In this document: in pieces, positions 43,320 through 51,891 of the stretch
How positions within the stretch are numbered: position 1 is the stretch's first letter
Layout: each line of letters starts with the position of its first letter
Source: Zafaria ginkgonis
GTDB taxonomy: Bacteria > Actinomycetota > Actinomycetes > Actinomycetales > Micrococcaceae
Assembly (NCBI RefSeq): GCF_039540195.1
Contig: NZ_BAABEO010000036.1
Span: 1-64,000 of the forward strand
DNA: 64,000 nucleotides
Direction: 5' to 3'
Notes under the pieces: generated by a model
Database searches by the model: none
The model's input: only the letters and a program-made list of their open reading frames with translations
Told to the model about the DNA's origin: nothing
Made by a program: the position numbers and the translations under genes

Positions 43320-44182
43320 AACCCTACCGCTCGCTGCTGTTCGTTCCCGGCCACAAGCGGGACTGGATCGACAAGGCCCTCGCCTCCGACGCCGACGCCG
43401 TCATCATCGACCTCGAGGACTCCGTTCCGCCGCAGGAGAAGGAACTGGCTCGGGCCAACGCCCGCGACGCGCTGGAGGCCCACGATGGCACCAAGGGCAT
43501 CCTCATCCGCCCCAACGCCCTAGACACCGCGTTCTTCGGCCGCGACGTCGCCGAGGTGACGCACCGGAACCTCACCGCGTTCCTGCTGCCCAAGCTCTTC
43601 TCCCGGGATGACGTGGTCCGCTTCGACGCCCTGGTCACCGCGGCCGAATTGGACCACGGCCTCGACCGCGGAACCGTGGAACTGGTCCCCTCGCTGGAGA
43701 CAGCCGCGTCCATCAGCAAGGTCGACGAGATCCTCGCCGGCCCCCGCGTGGGCGGCGTGATGGCAGCGGCGGCCAAGGACGCCGATGTCTCCCGCGAGGT
43801 GGGCTTCCGCTGGACCGCCGAAGGCCTGGAAACCCTCTACCTGCGCAGCAAGGTGGTCGTCGCGGCCCGGGCCGCCGGGATTCGCACCATCGTGCTGGGC
43901 CTGTGGCAGGAGGTCCGGAACCTGGAGGGCATGCGCCGCTTCGCGCAGGACAACAGCGGACTCGGCTACACGGGCCAGGTGCTGATCCACCCGTCCCACG
44001 CCCCCGTCGCCAACGAGGAATACGGGCTCACCGAGACGCTGCGCGACTACTACGCCGGACTCATCGAGGCCTTCGAAGACGGCCAGCGCAACGGTCACGG
44101 GGCGGTGTCCTACCGCGGCGACCACATCGATCTGGCCCACGCCAACCACGCCCGCGAGGCGCTGGCGCTGGCCCGCAACTGA
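43316..44182 (+). CDS. HpcH/HpaI (CitE-like) lyase, divergent
   Basis: Predicted 288-residue TIM-barrel protein of the HpcH/HpaI aldolase/citrate lyase beta family: SLLFVPGHKRDWIDKAL, IIDLEDSVP, VPSLETAASI and LIHPSHAPV. Typical members cleave 3-hydroxyacyl-CoAs such as citramalyl-, malyl- or HMG-CoA. The block that normally reads G-x-EDL and the Asp in the later D-x-D-x-x-G loop are replaced by AAAKDADV and LWQEVRNLEG. The metal site may thus be altered or the substrate different. Neighbours (carboxylase, MaoC) favour a lyase for a carboxylated hydroxyacyl-CoA. Confidence 0.82.
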   Translation: MKPYRSLLFVPGHKRDWIDKALASDADAVIIDLEDSVPPQEKELARANARDALEAHDGTKGILIRPNALDTAFFGRDVAEVTHRNLTAFLLPKLFSRDDVVRFDALVTAAELDHGLDRGTVELVPSLETAASISKVDEILAGPRVGGVMAAAAKDADVSREVGFRWTAEGLETLYLRSKVVVAARAAGIRTIVLGLWQEVRNLEGMRRFAQDNSGLGYTGQVLIHPSHAPVANEEYGLTETLRDYYAGLIEAFEDGQRNGHGAVSYRGDHIDLAHANHAREALALARN

Positions 44183-44207
44183 CAGCACCACCGAAAGGAG
44201 GCCGACC

Positions 44208-44687
44208 ATGGCCGGCATGTACTACGAGGACTTCACCATCGGCGAGGTCATCAAGCACGAAGTGACCCGCACAGTCACCGAAACCGACAACCTGCTCATT
44301 ACGACGCTCACCATGAACGTCCAGCCCCTGCACCTGGACGCGGAGTTTGCCAAGGACAGCATCTTCGGGCGGCAGATCGTCAACAGCATCTTCACCCTCG
44401 GCGTCGTCACGGGCATCCCGGTGCAGGAGACCACCTTGGGCACCACGCTCGGCAACCTGGGCTTCCGCGAGATCGAGTTCCCGAAGCCGGTCTTTTTCGG
44501 CGACACCCTGCGGGTGGAGACCGAGGCGCTGGACAAGCGCGAGTCGAAGTCCCGCCCGGACACCGGGATCGTGGGCATCGAGCACCGCGGCTACAACCAG
44601 AACAACGAACTCGTCTGCGTGGTGCGCCGCACAGCCCTGATGAAGCGACACGCGGCAGCCGCGGTCGCCGCGACGACGTCCCATTAG
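44208..44687 (+). CDS. MaoC-family hydratase, mesaconyl-CoA type
   Basis: Predicted 159-residue hot-dog hydratase: YYEDFTIGEVIKHEVTRTVT, then NVQPLHLDAEFAKDS (with the catalytic Asp/His region), FGRQIVNS and VFFGDTLRVETEAL. It belongs to the (R)-specific enoyl-CoA/mesaconyl-CoA hydratase group that partners CitE-like lyases in actinobacteria (Rv2499c with Rv2498c). A good site (aaaggagg) precedes ATG 44208. It follows the CitE gene by 25 bp. Confidence 0.85.
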   Translation: MAGMYYEDFTIGEVIKHEVTRTVTETDNLLITTLTMNVQPLHLDAEFAKDSIFGRQIVNSIFTLGVVTGIPVQETTLGTTLGNLGFREIEFPKPVFFGDTLRVETEALDKRESKSRPDTGIVGIEHRGYNQNNELVCVVRRTALMKRHAAAAVAATTSH

Positions 44688-44812
44688 GACACACGGCACC
44701 AGCCTTCGCTTAAAAACGGGCCGGCCATACCATGTTCGGAACGCCCCGGAAGGGGCCGCCCCCCGTGGACGGGCCGGACGGATCCACCACCAGACGATAT
44801 ACAGGAGCAAAC

Positions 44813-46336
44813 GTGTTCACACTTGCTGACTTTGTCCGGCTCAACGCCCGCCGGAATCCACAGGGAACGGCACTCGTCGACGAAAAGGGCCGCCTCACCC
44901 ACGGTGAACTGTCCGAACGGGCGGAGTCGTTGGCCCGGGGCCTCCAGTCCCTGGGGGTGAAGCCGGGCGAACGGATCGGAGTCCTCAGCGCGAACAGCAA
45001 TTTCGCGATCGAGACCCTTCTGGGGATCTCCTTGGTGGGCGGCGTATACACCGCCTACAACTGGCGGTGGGCGGCCCAGGAGCTTGCCGCCGGTGTCAGC
45101 CTGACGAAACCGGCGGTCATCCTGGTGGAAGACGAGTTCAGGCAGCTGCTTGAAGCCGCCTCGGCGAGTTGGACGGTCGACAGCGAGCCCGAATGCTTCA
45201 CCGAAGGACCAAAGTACGAGCAGCTCCTGCACTCAGGTGCCCCTGTCGAGGTGCGCATCGCCCCCAAGGATCCCCTGCTGATCCTGTTCACCGGCGGGAC
45301 GACGGGCCGTTCGAAGGGCGTGGTGCTCTCACACCACGGATCGATCAACAACGCCATCAACGAACTGGTGGACTGTGGCCTGGGCCAGGCCCCGGACAAC
45401 GTCGGCTGCAGCATCACCCCGGTCTTCCATTCCGCCGCGCTGCTGTGCGTGGTGCTCCCGCATTACGTCACCGGCGGAACCAACGTCATGATGCGCAAGT
45501 TCTCGGAAGAGGAATTCGCCCGGGTCGTTGAAACGGAAGGCGTCAACTCGACGTTCATCATCCCGAACATGATCCGCCGGCTGCTCAACGCCGGAATCTT
45601 CGACCGTCCAGGGGTCCAGCAGCATCTGAAGCAGCTCCATAGCGGAGGCGGCCTGCTCCGGATGCCGGACAAGAAGGCCGTGCTGGAGAAGGTGGCGGGC
45701 TTGAGGATGTTCTTCCGGTACGGGCTGACCGAGGCCGGGCCGATGGTCTCCCGGCTGCTCCCCGAGGACATCCTGAAGCCCGAACTCGACGGCTCCATCG
45801 GGAAGGAATACACGTTCGTCGAGGCCCGGATCCTTGACCCGTTCGGAGTGGAGCTTCCTCCGAACGAATTGGGCGAAATCTGTGTGCGTGGCCCCGGCGT
45901 AATGCTCGGTTATTTCGACCAGCCTGAGGCCACAGCGGACGCGATCCGAGACGGCTGGCTGCACACCGGCGATCTGGGAGTCCGCGACGACGACGGGTAC
46001 CTGTTCTTCCGGGACCGGTCCAAGGACATGATCAAGACCGGCGGCGAAAACGTCTACGCCGCGGAGATCGAGCAGCTCCTGTATGCCCATCCGGCGGTCA
46101 TGGAGTGCGGGGTGTTGGGGGTTCCCAGCACCGAATGGGACGAGGAGGTCCGTGTCGTCGTGGCCTTCCGGACGGGCCAGAGTGCCACCGAGGACGAACT
46201 GCGCGCCTACCTCCGCGACCACCTCGCCGGCTACAAGATCCCCAAGGTGTTCAAGTTCGTGGAGCACGGCGTCATGCCCGTCAACCCGAGCGGAAAAATC
46301 GTGAAGGGGAAGCTCCGCGCGGTCGCGGGCTGGTGA
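44813..46336 (+). CDS. AMP-forming acyl-CoA ligase
   Basis: Predicted 507-residue ANL-superfamily ligase: A3 motif LFTGGTTGRSKGVVLSHHG, A5 YGLTEAGP, A7 HTGDLGVRDDDGYLFFRDR, A8 KDMIKTGGENV, and the C-terminal Lys in NPSGKIVKGKL. It converts an acid to its CoA ester with ATP. GTG 44813 has aggag five bases upstream and is the better start; the longer ATG frame (44732) is less likely. Last gene of the carboxylase operon; probably activates the acid freed by the nitrilases or imported by the transporters. Confidence 0.88.
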   Translation: MFTLADFVRLNARRNPQGTALVDEKGRLTHGELSERAESLARGLQSLGVKPGERIGVLSANSNFAIETLLGISLVGGVYTAYNWRWAAQELAAGVSLTKPAVILVEDEFRQLLEAASASWTVDSEPECFTEGPKYEQLLHSGAPVEVRIAPKDPLLILFTGGTTGRSKGVVLSHHGSINNAINELVDCGLGQAPDNVGCSITPVFHSAALLCVVLPHYVTGGTNVMMRKFSEEEFARVVETEGVNSTFIIPNMIRRLLNAGIFDRPGVQQHLKQLHSGGGLLRMPDKKAVLEKVAGLRMFFRYGLTEAGPMVSRLLPEDILKPELDGSIGKEYTFVEARILDPFGVELPPNELGEICVRGPGVMLGYFDQPEATADAIRDGWLHTGDLGVRDDDGYLFFRDRSKDMIKTGGENVYAAEIEQLLYAHPAVMECGVLGVPSTEWDEEVRVVVAFRTGQSATEDELRAYLRDHLAGYKIPKVFKFVEHGVMPVNPSGKIVKGKLRAVAGW

Positions 46337-46359
46337 GCCAACAGTCTCCTTGCACAATA

Positions 46360-46416
46360 AAGGGGCCCCGTCCCAGGATTCGGTTCGGTACCGATCTCCC
46401 CAGGACGGGGCCCCTT
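46360..46416. terminator. 14-bp hairpin, convergent terminator
   Basis: aaggggccccgtcc (46360-46373) and ggacggggcccctt (46403-46416) are perfect arms between the ligase gene (plus) and the OYE gene (minus), with A/T tracts on both sides. Confidence 0.85.
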
Positions 46417-46428
46417 CCGTTTGGCGTG

Positions 46429-47520
46429 TCAGATCCGCGCTGCCGACCGCCGGAACTTGGCTTTGTGATACGGATTCGGCCACGCCACGTCGGCCTCGAG
46501 CTGGTGCGCCGCCCACAGCGGCCAGTGGGGGTTCCGAAGCAGTTCGCGTCCCAGCATGATCACGTCGGCCGACTGGTCCACGAGGATCTGTTCGGCCTGG
46601 CGCGGGTCCGTGATCAATCCGACGGCGGCCGTGGCCATTCCCGCCGCCCGCTTGACCTGGCGGGCAAAGGGGACCTGATAGCCGGGACCGATCCTGATGT
46701 CCTGCTCGGTGGACAGGCCAGCCGTGGAGATGTCGGCCAGATCCGCGCCCTCACGGCGGACCCACTGCGCCGACTGCACCGTGTCTTCCACGCTCCATCC
46801 GCCCTCGATCCAGTCGGTGGCCGAGAATCGCACCAGAACGGGAATCTCGGGTCCGACGGCTTCACGGACAGCCTTGACGATGTCAAGCAGGAACTTGCAC
46901 CGCCCCTCCAGGGAACCCCCGTACGCATCGTCGCGGCGGTTGGTCAGAGGGGACAGGAACTCGTGGATGAGGTAACCGTGTGCGGCATGGATTTCGATCA
47001 CCTCGAATCCGGCGAGACCGACAGCACGGGAGGCGGCGAACGCAAACGATTCGACCAGTTCCTGCACCTCGGCTGCGGTCAATTCGCGGGGCACGGGCTT
47101 ATCGCCGTCAGGGTACGCGATGGGCGAAGGGGCCACGGGTTCCCACCCGCCGTCGGCGGGGCCTACGTACGAGTTGCCGGACCACGTATTTGTCACCGAC
47201 GCCTTGCGTCCCGCGTGGGCCAGCTGAATCGCCGGTTGGGCCCCCTGAGCGCGGATGAAATCGGTGATCCTGCGGTAGGTGACAGCCTGTTCGTCGGTCC
47301 AGATGCCTGCGTCGGCCTGGGAAATCCGGCCTTCCGGATGGACGGCGGTTGCTTCCGTCATCACCAGTCCAGCGCCACCCCGCGCCATGGCCCCGTAGTG
47401 GACCAGGTGCCAGTCGGTCGGCATGCCTTCCTCTGACGAGTATTGGCACATGGCCGCCACCCACACGCGATTCTTGAAGCTTGTCCGCCGTAGCGTGAGC
47501 GGGCTGAACAACAGGGTCAT
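46429..47520 (-). CDS. YqjM-type Old Yellow Enzyme
   Basis: Predicted 363-residue FMN ene-reductase of the thermophilic-like/YqjM group, recognised by the N-terminal VAAMCQYSS (Cys that tunes FMN), QLAHAGRKAS, H-x-x-H in EIHAAHGYLIHEFLS, and DAYGGSLEGR. It reduces activated C=C bonds with NAD(P)H. ATG 47520 has GAGGA five bases upstream. It differs from the classical OYE at 25068, so the two probably act on different enones. An EthD gene lies upstream on the same strand. Confidence 0.88.
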   Translation of the reverse strand: MTLLFSPLTLRRTSFKNRVWVAAMCQYSSEEGMPTDWHLVHYGAMARGGAGLVMTEATAVHPEGRISQADAGIWTDEQAVTYRRITDFIRAQGAQPAIQLAHAGRKASVTNTWSGNSYVGPADGGWEPVAPSPIAYPDGDKPVPRELTAAEVQELVESFAFAASRAVGLAGFEVIEIHAAHGYLIHEFLSPLTNRRDDAYGGSLEGRCKFLLDIVKAVREAVGPEIPVLVRFSATDWIEGGWSVEDTVQSAQWVRREGADLADISTAGLSTEQDIRIGPGYQVPFARQVKRAAGMATAAVGLITDPRQAEQILVDQSADVIMLGRELLRNPHWPLWAAHQLEADVAWPNPYHKAKFRRSAARI

Positions 47521-47567
47521 GTGATTCCTCATTTCTTTAGCTGGCTGTGAGTGGACGGCGGCGTGCG

Positions 47568-48251
47568 TCACTCGGAGATCCGGATGAAGGGTGACCGATC
47601 GCTCAGCGTCCGGGCACTCCACTGGGCGACATCGGGCCAGCCCCGCTTGCCGCGCTCGACCAGGTCCACGCACATGTCGACGACCTCCTGCGGCTGCTCG
47701 AACCAGTACATGGCGGTCATGTCGTAGGGGTAGGAGATAAGCCGTGCGGGAGCGTCAACGCCCACCAGCCTGCGGGCGTCCAGCGTCCCGAAGGTGTGGC
47801 TGTGCCAGCGCAGGTGCTCCTCGTACCATGCGGAAAAACCGGGCATCAGGTCCTCCGGGACCTTCCAGCTGACTTGAAACATAGCTGCATGGGCAGGGAA
47901 AGCACCGTTTCCCGACGGAGAGGGGCCGTATCGGTCGACCTGTTTGAGGAGGCGTCCGCGGACGTCCCACGACGCGCCTTTGCCCGTTGCCGAATGGGCC
48001 AGATGCTCACATACCAGCCGTTCGGCGCGTTCGGCCATGCGCCGCTCGCTAAAGGTCATCACGGTCACGTGGCTTCCGAAGATGCTGAGCTTGCTTTCGG
48101 GGACTCCTTCCGCGGGTGTTCCGTAGTCGATCTTCTGGTCGGCGGCCAGCCCTGCGGCGAGCCGTTCCGTCAGGCTGGTCCAAGACAAATCGGCGTGCGG
48201 ACGATTCAGCCGCTGATCAAGCCGGCGGCCGAAAAGGAGATAGAAGTACAT
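47568..48251 (-). CDS. EthD-like protein
   Basis: Predicted 227-residue protein with two dimeric alpha-beta-like halves: YFYLLFGRRLD at the start, then MFQVSWKVPEDLMPGFSAWY and H-x-H (RWHSHTFGTLDARR) in the second half, which is the clearer EthD-like part. ATG 48251; TetR-type box 7 and a promoter are directly upstream. Likely co-transcribed with the YqjM-type OYE gene downstream. Function unknown beyond the fold family. Confidence 0.75.
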   Translation of the reverse strand: MYFYLLFGRRLDQRLNRPHADLSWTSLTERLAAGLAADQKIDYGTPAEGVPESKLSIFGSHVTVMTFSERRMAERAERLVCEHLAHSATGKGASWDVRGRLLKQVDRYGPSPSGNGAFPAHAAMFQVSWKVPEDLMPGFSAWYEEHLRWHSHTFGTLDARRLVGVDAPARLISYPYDMTAMYWFEQPQEVVDMCVDLVERGKRGWPDVAQWSARTLSDRSPFIRISE

Positions 48252-48271
48252 GGTTTGTTGCCTTCTTCCTA

Positions 48272-48321
48272 ACAAGCGTTCGTTTGTTCTACGGTACAGG
48301 TGCGCTTGTGTGGGCTGTCAA
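48272..48321 (-). promoter_or_regulatory. EthD/OYE promoter with TetR-type box 7
   Basis: On the minus strand: TTGACA (48321-48316), 17 bases, TGTACC (48298-48293), then the box read as ACAAACGAACGCTTGT (48287-48272) at the expected start of transcription. Confidence 0.65.
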
Positions 48322-48347
48322 CAGAAATTCGATCAGTAAGGGGGAAG

Positions 48348-49337
48348 CTAATTGGCCCCGCGGTCGGTGCAAGGTTCGGAGCGGAACGATTTCACGTACT
48401 CACGGGGGGAAAGGCCGGTGGAGGCCTTGAACTTCTTGCTGAACAACGAGTAGTCGCAGTAACCCCACGCTGAAGCGACCTGACCCAAGCCGCCGGGGCG
48501 CGTTCCGACCGCGCGGAGATCCTCCCGGATGCCTTCCAGCCGCTTCTGCCAGATGAAATCGGGCAGTGAAGTGTCGAAGTCCTTGAAGGCCCGGTAGACC
48601 GTGCTTTCAGACAGGTGCAGGTCGGCCACTATGCGGGCGACGTTCAGGGAGGGGTCTCGGAGATTGCGCATGACGTAATGGACGATTTGTGCGCGTGTTT
48701 GGTGCGTCCGGGGCATGTCGGTGTTGTCCGCGACGAGGGCGCGCAGAGTGGCGACCGCGACATGTTCCAGGGCGGAGGCGATGGCGTCGAGTTCGTGGGC
48801 CAACCCTCGGGGCCGGTCCGTGGCCAACTGGTCCACCATGCGCAGCAGCAAGGCGTTTGAGCTGCGGGACGCGTCGAGCGTTATGGCGGTAAGCCGATCG
48901 AACGCCGGCACTTGGTGAAAGAACCGGTCCCGAGGGAACGAGATGACTACTTGGCTGAATTCCTGGGACGCCTCGATCTCGTATGGGCGTGATGTGTCAA
49001 AGAAGGTGAATTCGCCGGCTCTGATGACGGCGGTCCGGTTGGCTTGCTGCACCGCGGCCACGCCGGCGGATTGGAACCCGGCCAGGACGAGCTCCGGGCT
49101 GGACTCCCGGATCTGCCTAGCTCCACGACGCACGTGCACTCCGCTGGCCTGTAGGGAGGAGATTTGCAGGTCGCCGCAGGGGGCGGTTGCGATTTCCGCA
49201 CGGAATCCGCCCGCATGCTGGCGCAGTGGGGAGGGTTCCAAGGGGACGAAATGTTGGCTGGCCACGTGGGCCCATTCGTCGTGCGAGGTGGCCCGCGCGC
49301 TGCGGATCCCTGCGGCGGAATGGCTTCTTGTTCGCAT
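48348..49337 (-). CDS. AraC-family transcriptional regulator
   Basis: Predicted 329-residue regulator of the AraC_binding_2 group: sensor segment EFTFFDTSRPYEIE and C-terminal double helix-turn-helix (NVARIVADLHLSESTVYRAF, then VASAWGYCDYSLFSKKF with G-x-SPREYV). It is divergent from nitrilase module B. Same subfamily as the AraC next to nitrilase A (29311), so the two regulators are probably paralogues serving the two modules. Start chosen at ATG 49337. Confidence 0.85.
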   Translation of the reverse strand: MRTRSHSAAGIRSARATSHDEWAHVASQHFVPLEPSPLRQHAGGFRAEIATAPCGDLQISSLQASGVHVRRGARQIRESSPELVLAGFQSAGVAAVQQANRTAVIRAGEFTFFDTSRPYEIEASQEFSQVVISFPRDRFFHQVPAFDRLTAITLDASRSSNALLLRMVDQLATDRPRGLAHELDAIASALEHVAVATLRALVADNTDMPRTHQTRAQIVHYVMRNLRDPSLNVARIVADLHLSESTVYRAFKDFDTSLPDFIWQKRLEGIREDLRAVGTRPGGLGQVASAWGYCDYSLFSKKFKASTGLSPREYVKSFRSEPCTDRGAN

Positions 49338-49500
49338 GGCGACTCCACTCGATGTGGCGGTTAGCGACAAGGCTGGATGGCGGTTCTTGACAACTTTCCT
49401 GAACGGAAAAAGCAAGATTTCCCCCCATTCCTGGGCCTACGCTCTAATCATGTGATCCGCGCCACCAATGCTGTGGGCGGGATGGTACATCCTAACTAAA

Positions 49501-49516
49501 GCGAACGTTTGTTTCT
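49501..49516 (+). promoter_or_regulatory. TetR-type box 8
   Basis: GCGAACGTTTGTTTCT, a weaker copy of the palindrome, 32 bases before the nitrilase start, just after ctaactaaa. It would place nitrile module B in the same regulon in addition to AraC control. Confidence 0.5.
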
Positions 49517-49547
49517 ACGATGTTTAGGCAATGTGAAGGAGAAGCTC

Positions 49548-50642
49548 ATGGTTGAGTACACGGCGCTCACGAAGGTGGCAGCGGTCCAGGCCGAGCCCGC
49601 TTGGCTGGATGTTGATGCCGGCATCGAGAAGTCCATCGGCTATATCGAAGAGGCCGCCCGCAACGGGGCGGAACTGGTCGCCTTCCCGGAGCTTTTCATC
49701 CCGGGCTACCCCTGGTACATCTGGCTGGACTCGCAGTTCTGGGTCATGCAGTTCCAGCGGCGCTACCACGAGAACTCGATCACCGTCGACGGTCCCCACA
49801 TGCAGCGCCTGCAGAAGGCGGCTGCGGACAACAACATCACGGTTGTCATGGGTTACAGCGAGCGTGGCGGCGGCAGCCTCTTCATGTCCCAGGCCACGAT
49901 CGGGCCGGATGGCACGCTAATTAAGAACCGTCGCAAGCTCAAGCCTACGCATGTGGAGCGTTCGATGTTCGGTGAGGGCAACGGTTCCGACCTGGTGGTG
50001 CTTGACCTGCCGATCGGCCGCGTGGGTGCGCTGAACTGCTGGGAGCATTTCCAGACCCTGACCAAGTACGCCATGTACAGCCAACACGAGCAGATCCACG
50101 TCGCGTCCTGGCCGAGCCTGCAGATGTTCAAGCCCGACGTCCACACGTTCCAGATCGAAGTCGGAGACCTGGCCACCCGCATGTATGCCGTCGAGGGGCA
50201 GACCTTCGTGGTCTGTTCGACGTCCGTGGTGGGAGAGGCGGCGCAGGAGCTCTTCTGCGACACCGAACTGAAGAGGCAGCAGATGGGGATCGGCGGCGGT
50301 TGGGCGCGAATCATCGGCCCGGACGGCAAGGATCTCGTCGAGCCCCTTGCCGAGGACGAAGAGGGCATCCTCTACGCGGAGCTGGACCTGGGGGCAATCG
50401 CCCTGACCAAGTTCGCCGCCGACCCGGTGGGCCATTACTCGCGTCCCGATGTGCTTTCGCTGAACTTCAACTCCGCTCCCACTCCGTGGGTCCACGGTGG
50501 TGCGCCGAGTGTGACTCCCCGGCAGACAATAGCCCACGAAGCCGCCGGCGACGCCCGGCTCGCTCTGGAAGACGAGCTCGAAAAGACGCTCGAAGAGGGC
50601 GCCCCCCTGCGCGAAACCGGAAATCTCTCCGCACGCAGCTAA
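49548..50642 (+). CDS. Nitrilase
   Basis: Predicted 364-residue nitrilase with Glu48 (AFPELF), Lys130 (RRKLKPTHVER) and Cys164 in the canonical GALNCWEH. Numbering and spacing match Rhodococcus nitrilases (Glu48, Lys131, Cys165). It converts nitriles to acids and ammonia. ATG 49548 follows aaggag. First gene of module B with an ABC transporter and an amidase; an AraC gene is divergent. The C-terminal tail is long and acidic, as in filament-forming nitrilases. Confidence 0.9.
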   Translation: MVEYTALTKVAAVQAEPAWLDVDAGIEKSIGYIEEAARNGAELVAFPELFIPGYPWYIWLDSQFWVMQFQRRYHENSITVDGPHMQRLQKAAADNNITVVMGYSERGGGSLFMSQATIGPDGTLIKNRRKLKPTHVERSMFGEGNGSDLVVLDLPIGRVGALNCWEHFQTLTKYAMYSQHEQIHVASWPSLQMFKPDVHTFQIEVGDLATRMYAVEGQTFVVCSTSVVGEAAQELFCDTELKRQQMGIGGGWARIIGPDGKDLVEPLAEDEEGILYAELDLGAIALTKFAADPVGHYSRPDVLSLNFNSAPTPWVHGGAPSVTPRQTIAHEAAGDARLALEDELEKTLEEGAPLRETGNLSARS

Positions 50643-50660
50643 CCATCCGTTCCGTCCTAC

Positions 50661-50690
50661 GCTGTGGCCGCGCCAAGACGCGGCCACAGC
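50661..50690 (+). terminator. 12-bp hairpin after nitrilase
   Basis: gctgtggccgcg - ccaaga - cgcggccacagc, perfect, between the nitrilase and binding-protein genes. Could reduce read-through into the transporter genes or stabilise the upstream message; there is no strong T-tract. Confidence 0.6.
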
Positions 50691-50713
50691 GCTCTCCAAG
50701 CTCGAGGGAATCC

Positions 50714-51865
50714 ATGACTACATCATCAAATCGTTCGCGGCGAGTCCTCTGGAGCGCCTTCCTCGCTGCCGGTGCCTTGGCGGCAACCGGATGCGGTGAC
50801 ATTTCCACGGACGGCGCCAACGCGGCGGCCGGGTCCGGGGCAGCGGCTTCCGAGGCCGCCGTCGTCAGCGCCCCCCTCGAGGGCCGCCCGGACATCACCG
50901 AATTCTGCGGCGACAAGGAAATCACCGTAGCCTTGGCCGACGGGTTCGGCGGGAACGCCTGGCGCAAGATCGTGAAGCGGCAATTCGAGAAGGAAGCCGC
51001 AAAGTGCCCCAACATCACGAAGACGATCTACACCAATGCCAATTCCGACCCCCAGAAGTACGCATCGGACATCAACGGACTCGTCGCCCAAGGGGTGGAT
51101 GCCATCATCACGTTCGACGACTTCGGCCCCGCCGCGCTCCCCACCCTGCGTAAAGCCACCAAGGCCGGTGTGGTCGTCGTACCGTACATCGCAAACCCCG
51201 GCGGGACGCCGGGGGAGGACTACGAGGTGTTCGTCGCCGAAGACACGGATCAGGTGGGCAAGGAATGGGCTTCGTGGGCCGAGAAGGCCCTCGGTGGGAA
51301 GGGAACGGTGGCCATGCTCGGCGGCACTCCCGGAAACCCGCTGAGCACCGCGTTCCTCGACGGATACAAGGCGAATGCCGCACCGTCCATCACTCTGGCG
51401 CAGGACGAACCCCTCAACACCGATTGGACCGTTGCCGGGATGCAGCAGGCAGCGGCGGGCATGATGACCCGGTACCCGGACACGGGGCTGATCCTGACGG
51501 ACTTCGGCGCGGGAATTCAGAGCCTCGCTCGAGCCTACGATGCCGCAGGCCAGGAACTGGTGCCCGTGGCCGCCACCGCGAGCACCAATGAGGTCGGTTG
51601 TGCCTGGGACCAGTTGAAGAAGGACCACCCTGGCTTCGAGCTCCTTTCCGTGGAAGGCACGACCAATGTTTCGGTCGTGGCTTTGCGCAAGGCGGTCGCC
51701 GCCGCCCAGGGCATCGAAAACACGGAGGCGTCAATGGTCCAAATCCCGGTGTTCATCGACACCCTGAACGGCAAGATGCCGGTTTGCGATCCGGACCTGC
51801 CGGCCGACGCAGATATGTCGGCAGACCTGACGCCGGAAGAGATGCGCGAGATTTTCGCGAAGTAG
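50714..51865 (+). CDS. ABC substrate-binding lipoprotein (sugar-type)
   Basis: Predicted 383-residue lipoprotein: signal with RRVLWSAFLAAGALAATGCG (lipid Cys near residue 27), then a type I periplasmic-binding domain of the Peripla_BP_4 (ribose/sugar) group: ITVALADGFGGNAWRKIVK, GVDAIITFDDFG, VAMLGGTPGN. Partner of the fused RbsA/RbsC-type protein and permease downstream. In this operon the ligand is more likely an amide or aromatic compound than a sugar. ATG 50714 has gaggga upstream. Confidence 0.85.
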   Translation: MTTSSNRSRRVLWSAFLAAGALAATGCGDISTDGANAAAGSGAAASEAAVVSAPLEGRPDITEFCGDKEITVALADGFGGNAWRKIVKRQFEKEAAKCPNITKTIYTNANSDPQKYASDINGLVAQGVDAIITFDDFGPAALPTLRKATKAGVVVVPYIANPGGTPGEDYEVFVAEDTDQVGKEWASWAEKALGGKGTVAMLGGTPGNPLSTAFLDGYKANAAPSITLAQDEPLNTDWTVAGMQQAAAGMMTRYPDTGLILTDFGAGIQSLARAYDAAGQELVPVAATASTNEVGCAWDQLKKDHPGFELLSVEGTTNVSVVALRKAVAAAQGIENTEASMVQIPVFIDTLNGKMPVCDPDLPADADMSADLTPEEMREIFAK

Positions 51866-51891
51866 CCGGGCCACGGAGCAAGGAGATGACA

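Noticed and set aside
44732..44812. Upstream ATG start for the acyl-CoA ligase
   Set aside because: The extra 27 residues are not conserved-looking, and GTG 44813 has an excellent ribosome site.
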